This document shows, in pieces, positions 18,893 through 28,156 of a stretch of 64,000 bases of DNA. This DNA comes from an uncultured Clostridia bacterium (GTDB taxonomy: Bacteria > Bacillota > Clostridia > Oscillospirales > Acutalibacteraceae): contig CAJOLX010000006.1 of the NCBI GenBank assembly GCA_905235625.1, forward strand, positions 39,003 through 103,002, in the 5' to 3' direction. The position numbers and the translations under genes were made by a program. A model generated the notes under the pieces. It saw only the letters and a program-made list of their open reading frames with translations. It searched no databases and was not told where the DNA came from. Each line of letters opens with the position of its first letter. Within the stretch, counting starts at the first letter, position 1.

Positions 18893-19969
18893 ATGAAAAG
18901 ACTTATATGCCTGTTTTCAATGATCCTCATGATCATAAACCTTTTGGCATGTTCATTCCGACCCGGCTCGGGCGGAGAAAATCCGAGCGTTCCTTATACG
19001 GACTATTCGGATACCGGCTCATCCGCAACAACTCAGCCTTATTCTTATGACGAAACGGAGCCCTCTTCGGGCGAACCTCAGACGGGCGACAGCAGCGAAA
19101 CCTCTTCGGTCGGCGGCTATCCTCAGGCGACCCCGGGCGTTGTGACAAGGGCTTTGAGCGTTTATACCGACTCTTACGGCAAAAAAGCCTACATACCCGC
19201 AAACTTCAAGGTTTCTTCAAAGCGCGGCGAGCAGACGATTAAAACCGGGCTTGTCGTTATCGGGCCGGACGAGAGCGAATACGTCTGGATTCCCACCGAC
19301 GAAACCGAGCTCAAAACGAGAGATTTCGGCAGCTATTTTTACTCGGGCGGCTCTCTTTCGGGCTACAGCGACGAAACCAATCTCAAAGAGTATAAAGACA
19401 TGGCGGCGAGCGTTGCGCGCTACGGCGGATTTTATATCGGCAGGTATGAAGCTTCAAAGGGCAGCAACGGTCTGCCTCTGAGCAAACGCGTTTCAAAAAC
19501 GGAATCCGGCAATATCTGGGTGCGCTTCTCTCCGCAGGACACCGTTACCGTTTGCCAAAATCTTTACCCCGGCAACAACACCGTTCAGGGCTTCTTCCCC
19601 TGGGGAGCAAACTGGGATACTATGCTCCAGTGGCTTATAGACACCGGCTGCAAAACGGCAAATCAGGTTTCTTCAGACAGCAGCTCGTGGGGCAACTATT
19701 CAAACGACACGTTTTCGCCCAATGCCGGCGGCAATTACACCGGTATCTGGGAAGAGGCTAATTCAAACAATATTTACGACCTCGCGGGCAACAACTGGGA
19801 GTGGACTCAGGAGCGGTACGGCACAAACTACGTTATGCGCGGCGGCGGATATAATCTCATGGGCGGCTCGTGCCCGGGCAACACTTATCCCGCGGCAATC
19901 AGAGACCCTCTGCCCGGCAACGATCATCATCCGAACGTTACGTTCCGCGCGGCGCTTTACGTCAAATAA
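18893..19969 (+). CDS. lipoprotein with SUMF1/FGE-like domain
   Basis: Lipobox LLACS; WIPTDETEL, GGFYIGRYEAS, IYDLAGNNWEWTQERYGTNYVMRGGGYN, FRAALYVK. Confidence 0.8.
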   Translation: MKRLICLFSMILMIINLLACSFRPGSGGENPSVPYTDYSDTGSSATTQPYSYDETEPSSGEPQTGDSSETSSVGGYPQATPGVVTRALSVYTDSYGKKAYIPANFKVSSKRGEQTIKTGLVVIGPDESEYVWIPTDETELKTRDFGSYFYSGGSLSGYSDETNLKEYKDMAASVARYGGFYIGRYEASKGSNGLPLSKRVSKTESGNIWVRFSPQDTVTVCQNLYPGNNTVQGFFPWGANWDTMLQWLIDTGCKTANQVSSDSSSWGNYSNDTFSPNAGGNYTGIWEEANSNNIYDLAGNNWEWTQERYGTNYVMRGGGYNLMGGSCPGNTYPAAIRDPLPGNDHHPNVTFRAALYVK

Positions 19970-20005
19970 TTTATAATCCGATTCGCTTTTTAAGGCGGGT
20001 CGTTA

Positions 20006-20039
20006 TCACAGGGCGCGGGTAAAAATCCGTGCCCTGTGA
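20006..20039 (+). terminator. Rho-independent terminator
   Basis: TCACAGGGCGCGG-N-CCGTGCCCTGTGA. Confidence 0.75.
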
Positions 20040-20074
20040 AAGCATAGCAAAAGAAATCGGGAGATAGATAAAAA

Positions 20075-21835
20075 ATGCTGAAACTTATCAAAAGATTTAA
20101 TTATCGGGATCTCATTTACGCTTTGGCCTGCGTTGTGTTTATCGTTGCGCAGGTTTGGCTCGAAATGACGATGCCCCAATACATGAATAAAATCACGGTG
20201 CTTATCGAAACACCGGGCAGCGAAATGGCGGACGTGTGGAAAGCGGGCGCGATGATGCTGCTCTGCTCTCTCGGCAGCGTTACGGCGTCGGTAATTACGG
20301 CGGTGATTTCCGCGCGTCTGGGCAGCAATCTCGGCTTTCAGCTGCGCGGCAGCCTCTTTACGAAGGTGCAGAGCTTTTCAATGGAGGAAATCGGCAACTT
20401 CTCAACCGCGAGCCTCATTACCCGCACCACTAACGATATTCAGCAGGTGCTGATGTTTCTTATTCTCGGCCTGCAGATGCTCATAAGAGCGCCCATAACG
20501 GCAGTGTGGGCGATATGCAAAATTTCGGGCCAGGAGTGGCAGTGGTCGCTCGCAACGGCGCTCAGTGTGCTGCTCATAGTCAGCGTGGTTTCCGTTTGCA
20601 TCGCTCTTACGCTGCCTAAAGCGAAGAGAATGCAAAAGCTCACCGACGACCTTAACCGCGTGACCCGTGAAAATCTTAACGGCCTTAAAGTTGTGAGAGC
20701 GTATAACGCCGAAAAGTATCAGGAAGGCAAGTTTGAGCAGGCAAACGAAGCTTTGAAGAGAACGATGCTTTTCCAGCAGAGAACCATGGCGTTTATGATG
20801 CCCTCCATGATGCTCGTGCAAAGCGGCCTCATGCTTTCCGTTTACTGGATAGGCGCGGCGCTGCTCGGCGGAGTGAATTCTCCCGAAGGCAGAATTGCTC
20901 TTTTCGGCAACATGATGGTTTTCAGCCAATACGGTCTTATGATAGTTATGTCGTTTATGATGCTCGTTATGCCTCTTATTATGCTGCCGAGAGCCTCGGT
21001 AGCGGCAAAGCGTATTAACGACGTGCTTGACACCGTGCCTTCAATCCGCGACGGAAAGAGCTCCGAAGGCAAAGAAGGCGTTGTCGGAGAAATAGAATTC
21101 AAAAACGTTTCGTTCCGCTACCCCGACGCGGAGGAGGATGTGCTTCACGACATCTCATTCACAGCTAAAAAGGGCGAAACGGTTGCGTTCATCGGCTCCA
21201 CGGGGTGCGGCAAGAGCACGGTCATAAACCTTGTGCCGCGTTTCTATGACGCCACCGAGGGCGACGTGCTCGTTGACGGCGTTAACGTTAAAGATTACGA
21301 CCGGCGCTCGCTGAGGAATAAAATCGCTTACGTTTCTCAAAACGCGATTCTGTTTTCGGGTACGGTCAAATCAAACATCGCTTACGGCGACAACGGCAGG
21401 GAAGCTCCTTCGGACGAAGACGTAGCCGACGCCGCCGAAACCGCTCAGGCAACGGAATTTATAGAGAGCCTGCCCGAAAAATACGACGATTACGTTGCGC
21501 AGGGCGGCGCCAATTTCTCGGGCGGTCAGAAGCAGAGAATTTCCATTGCGCGCGCGATTGCGAGAAAAGCAGAGATTTTGATTTTTGACGATTCTTTCTC
21601 GGCGCTCGACTACAAGACCGACCGCATTCTCAGAAAAACTCTCGATGAAAAATGCGGCGACACGACGAGGCTTATCGTCGCTCAGCGTATCGGCACCATC
21701 CGCAATGCGGACAGAATTATCGTTTTGGACGAAGGCCGCATAGCGGGCGACGGCACGCACGACGAATTGATGAAAAACTGCGAGGTCTATCAGCAGATAG
21801 CGCTCTCACAGCTTTCACAGGAGGAGCTGGCATAA
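20075..21835 (+). CDS. ABC exporter ATP-binding/permease subunit A (multidrug type)
   Basis: TM domain plus [43 protein letters not shown] (degenerate FDDSFSALD, typical heterodimer). Confidence 0.92.
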   Translation: MLKLIKRFNYRDLIYALACVVFIVAQVWLEMTMPQYMNKITVLIETPGSEMADVWKAGAMMLLCSLGSVTASVITAVISARLGSNLGFQLRGSLFTKVQSFSMEEIGNFSTASLITRTTNDIQQVLMFLILGLQMLIRAPITAVWAICKISGQEWQWSLATALSVLLIVSVVSVCIALTLPKAKRMQKLTDDLNRVTRENLNGLKVVRAYNAEKYQEGKFEQANEALKRTMLFQQRTMAFMMPSMMLVQSGLMLSVYWIGAALLGGVNSPEGRIALFGNMMVFSQYGLMIVMSFMMLVMPLIMLPRASVAAKRINDVLDTVPSIRDGKSSEGKEGVVGEIEFKNVSFRYPDAEEDVLHDISFTAKKGETVAFIGSTGCGKSTVINLVPRFYDATEGDVLVDGVNVKDYDRRSLRNKIAYVSQNAILFSGTVKSNIAYGDNGREAPSDEDVADAAETAQATEFIESLPEKYDDYVAQGGANFSGGQKQRISIARAIARKAEILIFDDSFSALDYKTDRILRKTLDEKCGDTTRLIVAQRIGTIRNADRIIVLDEGRIAGDGTHDELMKNCEVYQQIALSQLSQEELA

Positions 21836-23688
21836 TGGAAAGAAAAGAATATGAATTCGGTCAGGCTCAGCGCAGACCGGCTCACAGAGGGCCCGGAGGC
21901 CCCGGCGGAAGAATGGCAATGAGAGGCGAAAAGCCCAAAGACCTTATCGGCACCTGGAAAAAGCTGATTGCCTACTGCCGCAAATATATCTCTTTAATCA
22001 TCATCGCGATCATATGCGCGGTCGGCGGAACGGTGCTGACCCTTCTCGGCCCCGACAAGCTCTCAGACCTCACAAAATATATTCAGGACGGTTTGTTTAC
22101 CGGCTTCGTTGACCTTGACGGCGTGTTTAAGATAGGCATAACTCTCGTTTGCTTTTACGCCGCAAGCTGGATTCTTTCGGCGGTTCAGGGCTGGCTGATG
22201 GCTACGGTCACTCAAAAGGTTTCAAAAACCATGAGAAGCGAAATTTCGCAAAAAATCAACCGCCTTCCCATGTCGTATTATAATCGCACTTCAACGGGCG
22301 ACGTGCTGTCAAGAGTTACAAACGACGTTGATACGATAGGCCAGTCAATGAACCAGGGCATCGGCATGCTGATAACTCAGATAGTGCTGTTTGTCGGCAG
22401 CCTTGTGATGATGATCATCACAAACAGAATTCTTGCTTTAACGGCTGTTGCCTCAACGATAATCGGCTTTATCATCATGCTTGCGATAATGAGCCGTTCG
22501 CAGAAATATTTTGCTCAGCAGCAAAAAAATCTCGGCGCGCTAAACGGCCACGTTGAAGAAATTTACGCAGGTCACACCGTTGTGAAAGCGTATAACGGCG
22601 AAGACAGAGCGATAGAAGAATTTGACCGCCTCAACACAAACCTTCGCGACAGCGGCTTTAAAGCCATGGCGCTCTCGGGGCTTATGATGCCTCTTATGAC
22701 CTTTATCGGCAACCTCGCTTACGTTGCCGTCTGCATAGTCGGCGGCACTCTTGCCGTGAGCGGCAGAATAGGCATGGAGGTCATAGTGGCGTTCATGCTT
22801 TACGTGCGCTATTTCACTCAGCCTCTTTCGCAGATTTCGCAGGCGTTTCAGCAGCTTCAGTCCGCGGCGGCTGCGGGCGAGCGTGTGTTTGAGTTCCTTG
22901 AAGCCGATGAAATGGAAGACGAGAGCGAAAAGACTGCCCGTCTTGAAAACGTTAAGGGCTCCGTTGAATTCAGCCACGTAAAATTCGGCTATGAAGGCAC
23001 CGACGAAATTGTTATTCACGATTTCTCAGCCGAGGCGAAGCCCGGGCAGAAGATAGCGATAGTAGGGCCTACGGGCGCGGGCAAAACGACCATGGTCAAC
23101 CTGCTCATGCGCTTCCACGAGATTCAGGGCGGCGAAATTCGCATAGACGGCGTTTCCACAAAGGACGTAACGCGCGAAAACGTTCACGATCAGTTCTGCA
23201 TGGTGCTGCAGGATACATGGCTGTTTGAAGGCACAATTCGCGAAAATCTTGCGTATTCAACGCCCGACGTTTCCGACGAAAAAATCAAAGAAGCGTGCAA
23301 GGCGGTCGGCCTTCATCACTTCATAAAAACTCTACCCGACGGCTACGACACCGTGCTTACGGATCAGGTCAGCATGTCGCAGGGTCAGAAACAGCAGTTT
23401 ACCATTGCCCGCGCGATGATTGCCAACAAGCCCATGCTCATTCTCGACGAGGCGACAAGCTCCGTTGACACGAGAACCGAGCTTAAAATTCAAGACGCCA
23501 TGGATCAGCTCATGCACGGGCGCACCTCGTTCGTCATAGCTCACAGGCTCTCGACCATCAAAAACGCCGACCTTATTCTCGTTATGCGAGACGGCGACAT
23601 CGTTGAAAGCGGCAATCACGAAGAGCTGCTTGCGAAGGGCGGTTTCTACGCGGAGCTTTATAACAGCCAGTTTGAGCAGGCTTCGTAA
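21835..23688 (+). CDS. ABC exporter ATP-binding/permease subunit B
   Basis: GPTGAGKTTMVNLLMRF, MSQGQKQQFTIARAMIANKPMLILDEATSSVDTRTE; ATG overlaps the upstream TAA. Confidence 0.92.
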   Translation: MERKEYEFGQAQRRPAHRGPGGPGGRMAMRGEKPKDLIGTWKKLIAYCRKYISLIIIAIICAVGGTVLTLLGPDKLSDLTKYIQDGLFTGFVDLDGVFKIGITLVCFYAASWILSAVQGWLMATVTQKVSKTMRSEISQKINRLPMSYYNRTSTGDVLSRVTNDVDTIGQSMNQGIGMLITQIVLFVGSLVMMIITNRILALTAVASTIIGFIIMLAIMSRSQKYFAQQQKNLGALNGHVEEIYAGHTVVKAYNGEDRAIEEFDRLNTNLRDSGFKAMALSGLMMPLMTFIGNLAYVAVCIVGGTLAVSGRIGMEVIVAFMLYVRYFTQPLSQISQAFQQLQSAAAAGERVFEFLEADEMEDESEKTARLENVKGSVEFSHVKFGYEGTDEIVIHDFSAEAKPGQKIAIVGPTGAGKTTMVNLLMRFHEIQGGEIRIDGVSTKDVTRENVHDQFCMVLQDTWLFEGTIRENLAYSTPDVSDEKIKEACKAVGLHHFIKTLPDGYDTVLTDQVSMSQGQKQQFTIARAMIANKPMLILDEATSSVDTRTELKIQDAMDQLMHGRTSFVIAHRLSTIKNADLILVMRDGDIVESGNHEELLAKGGFYAELYNSQFEQAS

Positions 23689-23712
23689 AGCTTTCAACGG
23701 GAGGATTTTAAA

Positions 23713-23820
23713 ATGGAAAAGCTTATCACCGTTGAAGAGCATTACAGCTCGAGCGCAGTTAACGAAGAAAAAGAAAAAATCGCGCACGGCAAAGCCGAAA
23801 AGCTGCTGCGCATAAGTTAA
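23713..23820 (+). pseudogene. 35-aa remnant carrying both ends of an amidohydrolase paralogue of 16955..17962
   Basis: MEKLITVEEHYSSSAVNEEKEKIAHGKAEKLLRIS resembles the N-terminus MKIITLEEHYADRAI and C-terminus EEDKELIAHGNAERLLHLS of the 16955..17962 product. Confidence 0.75.
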
Positions 23821-23836
23821 AAAAGGAGAAACTATA

Positions 23837-24232
23837 ATGAGCAGATTACACGATTTTATTGACGAAGCGGGAATTTTCTTTCTCGCAACGGAAGACGGAA
23901 ATCAGCCGAAGATAAGGCCCCTCGGCGCTCACGTTGAAATGGGCGGCAAAGAGTATTTCACCGTCGGCGATTTTAAGCCCGTTTACCGCCAGATGGCGGA
24001 AAATCCGCTTGTGGAAATAGCCGCGTTCACATCGAGCGACAGAAAATGGCTCAGATACACCGGCAGAGCCGTGTTTGAAGACAACGACGAGGTGAGAGAA
24101 AAGATATTTGAAGCTCTGCCTCATCTGAGAGCGGCTTACAGCCCCGAAAGCGGCAGAAAGATGATGATTTTTACCCTCGAGGATTCCGTTGCGCGCATTA
24201 TAGATATGGCAGGGAACGAAGAAATCATCTGA
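23837..24232 (+). CDS. pyridoxamine 5'-phosphate oxidase family protein
   Basis: FLATEDGNQPKIRPLGAHVEMGGKEYFTVGDFKPVYRQMAENPLVEI split-barrel flavin-binding pattern. Confidence 0.85.
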   Translation: MSRLHDFIDEAGIFFLATEDGNQPKIRPLGAHVEMGGKEYFTVGDFKPVYRQMAENPLVEIAAFTSSDRKWLRYTGRAVFEDNDEVREKIFEALPHLRAAYSPESGRKMMIFTLEDSVARIIDMAGNEEII

Positions 24233-24272
24233 ACCGCTTGTGAGATAATTCATATTGCAAACAACGTATTAA

Positions 24273-24298
24273 AGCCTCGCCCGTCGGCGGGGCTTTTT
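24273..24298 (+). terminator. Rho-independent terminator
   Basis: gcctcgcccgtcggcggggc followed by ttttt. Confidence 0.7.
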
Positions 24299-24352
24299 GC
24301 TTGCTTATTTATTCGCAAAGCGGAATTTTTTTGAGAAATTTCAAAATGATTA

Positions 24353-24381
24353 TTGACACTTAATATCCATAGATATATAAT
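24353..24381 (+). promoter_or_regulatory. sigma70-type promoter upstream of Rrf2 gene with embedded inverted repeat
   Basis: TTGACA (24353-24358), 17 bp, TATAAT (24376-24381); ATATC-cata-GATAT at 24363-24376. Confidence 0.75.
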
Positions 24382-24426
24382 ATCCGCAAATAAGAAAGAC
24401 GAAATGAGAAAGGCGGTGAAACGGCA

Positions 24427-24891
24427 GTGGTGGTAAACAGATGCGTGGAGCAGGGTATTTACGTCGTTCTTCTTCTTTCGCTTGAAAAAGACCACAATCC
24501 TTTAAGAAGCACTGAGATCAGCGCCATTCTTTCCGTTTCCGATTCTTATCTCAAAAAGATTTTGCGCAAGCTCGTCGTTTCCGGCATTATAGCTTCAAAT
24601 CCGGGCAAAGACGGCGGATTTCAGCTTGCGCGCTCCATAGAGGAAATCACCGTTTATGACGTTTATTCGGCGCTCGAGGGCAAACAATGCGAGTTTAAAA
24701 CAACCGGCATAGGCGGCAGAATTTTCGTTCACGGCAAAGATTTCTCTAAGGGTGAGGAGAGAGTCGCTTCTCTTTTTGAGAGCGCAAACGACGCTTTTTG
24801 CGACAAGCTTCGCACTCTCACCATTTCCGAGCTCGCAACGAGAGAGCTTTTTCTTCACGGCACGGTCGATTTCAGAGCTCACATCAAGTAA
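24427..24891 (+). CDS. Rrf2 family transcriptional regulator
   Basis: LRSTEISAILSVSDSYLKKILRKLVVSGIIASNPGKDGGFQLARSIEEITVYDVYSALEG; GTG start. Confidence 0.85.
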   Translation: MVVNRCVEQGIYVVLLLSLEKDHNPLRSTEISAILSVSDSYLKKILRKLVVSGIIASNPGKDGGFQLARSIEEITVYDVYSALEGKQCEFKTTGIGGRIFVHGKDFSKGEERVASLFESANDAFCDKLRTLTISELATRELFLHGTVDFRAHIK

Positions 24892-25062
24892 TTGCCGATA
24901 AATCGGAAATATTGCAATGGAGCATTTCCGCGCAGCCTGCAAGCCGTGATTCAGAATGACCCGTTTGTTAAATAGCTCGGCGTAAAGTATCGGGTCATTC
25001 GCTGAAATTCTGAATTTGGGGAATTTACATAAATTAAAAAGATTAAAAACGGAGGAGAAACT

Positions 25063-25617
25063 ATGAAAACATTTGTTAAGGTTCTTTCGGTCATAATGGG
25101 CATTTTTATGATCGTATGCGGCATTTATTGCATTTGTCAGCCAAGCACCACGGCGCTTATGATGGGCTATGTGGTAGGTCTGTCAATGATATTTGACGCA
25201 GTTGCCGGCTTTGCCTTTTGGGCTCAGGAGAAAAAGGCAGGCCGCCCCGACGGCTGGCTGCTCACAAGCGCCGTAATCTCGGCTGTGCTCGGCTTCTTCC
25301 TTGTGAACAGCTCTGCTCTTCAGCTTGCCGTTGACGCATTTATCATTTATTACATTGCGGCATGGCTTCTGTGCCAAGGCATTCTCGCCGTTGTCAGAGC
25401 CTTAAAAATTCGCAGGCTCCACAAAAATCTGAATACCGTAAAGTTAGGCGCTCACTGGTACGTCCTGCTTTGCCTCGGAATCGTTGTCTGCGCATTCGGC
25501 ATACTTTGCTTCTTTAAGCCCATTATTATCGCTTCGACCATCGGCGTGTTCATCGGCATCGGCGTTATCAGCGCGGGAGCCGACATAATCACCATCGCCA
25601 CAATCAAAGAGGTTTGA
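25063..25617 (+). CDS. DUF308/HdeD-like membrane protein
   Basis: Repeated two-helix hydrophobic hairpins with GIFMIVCGIYCICQP style motifs. Confidence 0.7.
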   Translation: MKTFVKVLSVIMGIFMIVCGIYCICQPSTTALMMGYVVGLSMIFDAVAGFAFWAQEKKAGRPDGWLLTSAVISAVLGFFLVNSSALQLAVDAFIIYYIAAWLLCQGILAVVRALKIRRLHKNLNTVKLGAHWYVLLCLGIVVCAFGILCFFKPIIIASTIGVFIGIGVISAGADIITIATIKEV

Positions 25618-25654
25618 TTTAAACGGGCGTTTTAAAACGCTTAACGTTAAAAAG

Positions 25655-25696
25655 AGCGGGCTTTCATAAACCAAAATGCGGCTTATGAATCCCGCT
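25655..25696 (+). terminator. Rho-independent terminator
   Basis: AGCGGGctttcataa ... ttatgaatCCCGCTttttt. Confidence 0.7.
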
Positions 25697-25838
25697 TTTT
25701 GCCTTTAATGAGCCTTGCCCGCAGGGGCAAATTGCCGCTTTCTATTGATATTAACGCCGATTTGTGCGATAATGATAAACAGGAAATCTTTAAACGGAGT
25801 TTTAAGCCGAAACGCCGCGAAACAGAAAGGATTGTGTG

Positions 25839-27188
25839 ATGACTAAATCAAACGAATTTTTAAAAAAGCATGCGCTTCTCTGCAGGGAGAATGACAGCAT
25901 CGGCAAGCCTCTTTTTAACGAATACGGTGTTAAAAAAGGGCTTCGCGATGAAAAGGGAGAAGGAGTCCTCACCGGGCTCACAAACATCTCTTCCATTAAG
26001 GCGTTTGAGTTTGAGGAAGGCGAAAAAATACCGTGCGACGGCGAACTTTTATACAGAGGCTACGACGTTAAGGATATGATAAAGGCATCCGCCGGCAACC
26101 GTTTCGTTTTTGAAGAAGCGGCTTACCTGCTTTTGTTCGGCGCTCTGCCGACCGCGGATGAGCTTATGGATTTTAAAGAGGCTCTAAACGAGCTTATGCG
26201 TCTGCCGTCAAACTTCACGAGGGACGTTATAATGAAAGCGGCAAGCGGTGACGTAATGAACTCCATGACGAGGAGCATTCTTACTCTCGCTTCTTATGAC
26301 AGCTCCAAGGACGATTTGTCGATTGAAAACGTTTTAAGGCAGAGCATGGGCCTTATCAGCGTGTTTCCCATGCTTGCGGTTTACGCCTATCACGCTTACA
26401 ATCACTATGAGCGCGACGACAGCATGTATATTCACAGGCCCGACCCCGCTCTTTCGACCTCCGAGAATTTCCTTCGTATGCTGAGGCCCGATATGAAATA
26501 CAGCGAGCTCGAGGCCGAGGTGCTTGACATCTGCCTGCTGCTTCACATGGAGCACGGCGGCGGCAACAATTCCACCTTCACAACGAGGGTGGTCACCTCC
26601 GCGGGCACCGACACTTACTCTGCCATTGCGGCGGCGATGTCTTCGCTTAAGGGCAAAAAGCACGGCGGCGCAAACCTGCAGGTCATAAATATGATGGACG
26701 ATGTAAAGGCGCACGTGACCGATTATCACGATGAGGAAGAAATAAGCGCTTACCTTCGCAAGATACTCAGAAAAGAAGCTTATGACGGAAAAGGGCTCAT
26801 TTACGGAATGGGTCACGCCGTTTATTCTCTTTCCGACCCGAGAGAAAGAGTGCTCAAGGGCTTCGTTGAAATGCTCGCCGACGAAAAGGGAAGAGGCGAC
26901 GATATGGCGCTTTATAACAACATCGAAAAGGCAGCTCCCGTGCTGATAGCAGAGGAGCGCCACATTTACAAGGGCGTCAGCCCCAACGTTGATTTTTACA
27001 GCGGATTTATTTACGATATGCTCGATATACCCGGAGAGCTCTTTACGCCTCTTTTTGCCATTGCGAGAATAGTCGGCTGGAGCGCTCACAGGCTCGAGGA
27101 GCTTGTAACGACGGATAAGATTATCCGCCCCGCCTACAAATCTCTCGTCAGCAAAAACGAATATATTCCCATGGATGCGAGAAAATAA
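25839..27188 (+). CDS. citrate synthase family protein
   Basis: LLYRGYDVKDM, LLLHMEHGGGNNSTFTTRVVTSAGTDTYSAIAAAMSSLKGKKHGGAN, GMGHAVYSLSDPRERVLK. Confidence 0.93.
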   Translation: MTKSNEFLKKHALLCRENDSIGKPLFNEYGVKKGLRDEKGEGVLTGLTNISSIKAFEFEEGEKIPCDGELLYRGYDVKDMIKASAGNRFVFEEAAYLLLFGALPTADELMDFKEALNELMRLPSNFTRDVIMKAASGDVMNSMTRSILTLASYDSSKDDLSIENVLRQSMGLISVFPMLAVYAYHAYNHYERDDSMYIHRPDPALSTSENFLRMLRPDMKYSELEAEVLDICLLLHMEHGGGNNSTFTTRVVTSAGTDTYSAIAAAMSSLKGKKHGGANLQVINMMDDVKAHVTDYHDEEEISAYLRKILRKEAYDGKGLIYGMGHAVYSLSDPRERVLKGFVEMLADEKGRGDDMALYNNIEKAAPVLIAEERHIYKGVSPNVDFYSGFIYDMLDIPGELFTPLFAIARIVGWSAHRLEELVTTDKIIRPAYKSLVSKNEYIPMDARK

Positions 27189-27232
27189 CGGTATTTGAAA
27201 ACGCAGGGGATTCCTTCTTAAACCGAATTGAC

Positions 27233-27613
27233 ATGGGCAGAATTTTCGAAGCCATAGAGCGTTCCGATTATCTGCTTCTCTGTAACGTGCAGAAATGCAT
27301 GGAAGAAAGCGGCGGCGACAGAGCTTATCTCACCGAGATAGCAGAGCGCATGCGGCTTACCGTCGTTGAAACGTCCGGGGCGGTAAAAATCCTTGAAGAC
27401 AAGGGCTGCGTTTCCCGGAAAATGGATGAAAACAAAGAGCGCACCTACGTGATGCTCACCGGCAAAGCGAAAAATTCCATGGATGCTCAAAACCGTAAAA
27501 TGGAAAACGCTTATCGCAAAATAACCCGGGAAATATCCGACGAAGACCTTCGCCTCACCGTCGGCACGCTCAAAAAGATACGCGAAATAATAAAAGAAAC
27601 CGAAACCGACTGA
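27233..27613 (+). CDS. winged-helix (MarR-like) regulator
   Basis: LTEIAERMRLTVVETSGAVKILEDKGCVSRKMDENKERTYVMLTGKA. Confidence 0.7.
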   Translation: MGRIFEAIERSDYLLLCNVQKCMEESGGDRAYLTEIAERMRLTVVETSGAVKILEDKGCVSRKMDENKERTYVMLTGKAKNSMDAQNRKMENAYRKITREISDEDLRLTVGTLKKIREIIKETETD

Positions 27614-27662
27614 TAAAAGCCCTTTCGGTAAGATGAAGTTTTCGGACTTCGGAGGGATAATT

Positions 27663-28076
27663 ATGTGGTTTATATTGGCGCTCGGTTCGGCGGTATTCGC
27701 CGCTCTCACCTCAATACTCGCAAAGGTGGGTATCGAAGGCGTAGGCTCAAACCTTGCCACAGCCATACGCACTATGGTGGTGCTCGTTATGGCGTGGGGC
27801 ATGGTGTTTATTACCAATCAGCAAAGCGGAATTAAAGGCATAAGCAAGGAAAGCTGGATTTTTCTTATCCTTTCCGGGCTCGCTACGGGCGCGTCCTGGC
27901 TTTGCTACTATAAGGCGCTGCAGATAGGCGACGTTTCAAAGGTCGTGCCCATTGATAAGCTGTCCGTCGTGATAACGCTCGTTTTGGCGTTCGCTTTTCT
28001 TCACGAAAAATTCACGGCAAAATCGCTTATCGGATGCGCTCTGATAGGCGCGGGCACGGTGCTTATGGTGCTGTAA
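27663..28076 (+). CDS. EamA-domain (small DMT) transporter
   Basis: Single EamA unit: ALGSAVFAALTSILAKVGIEGVGSNLATAIRT ... PIDKLSVVITLVLAFAFLHEKFTAKSLIGCALIGAGT. Confidence 0.85.
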   Translation: MWFILALGSAVFAALTSILAKVGIEGVGSNLATAIRTMVVLVMAWGMVFITNQQSGIKGISKESWIFLILSGLATGASWLCYYKALQIGDVSKVVPIDKLSVVITLVLAFAFLHEKFTAKSLIGCALIGAGTVLMVL

Positions 28077-28156
28077 AATTAACCGGTCGTTCTTTTGGAG
28101 GCAGCCGGTCTCATTCTGAGTATATTAAAATCAAATCGGAAACGGGAGGAGTAATA

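Noticed and set aside
23603-23815. 70-aa ORF overlapping the end of the ABC exporter
   Set aside because: Wrong frame; the biologically sensible frame is the 35-aa ORF at 23713..23820.
26334-27089. 251-aa minus-strand ORF
   Set aside because: Lies fully antisense to citrate synthase; no recognisable motif.
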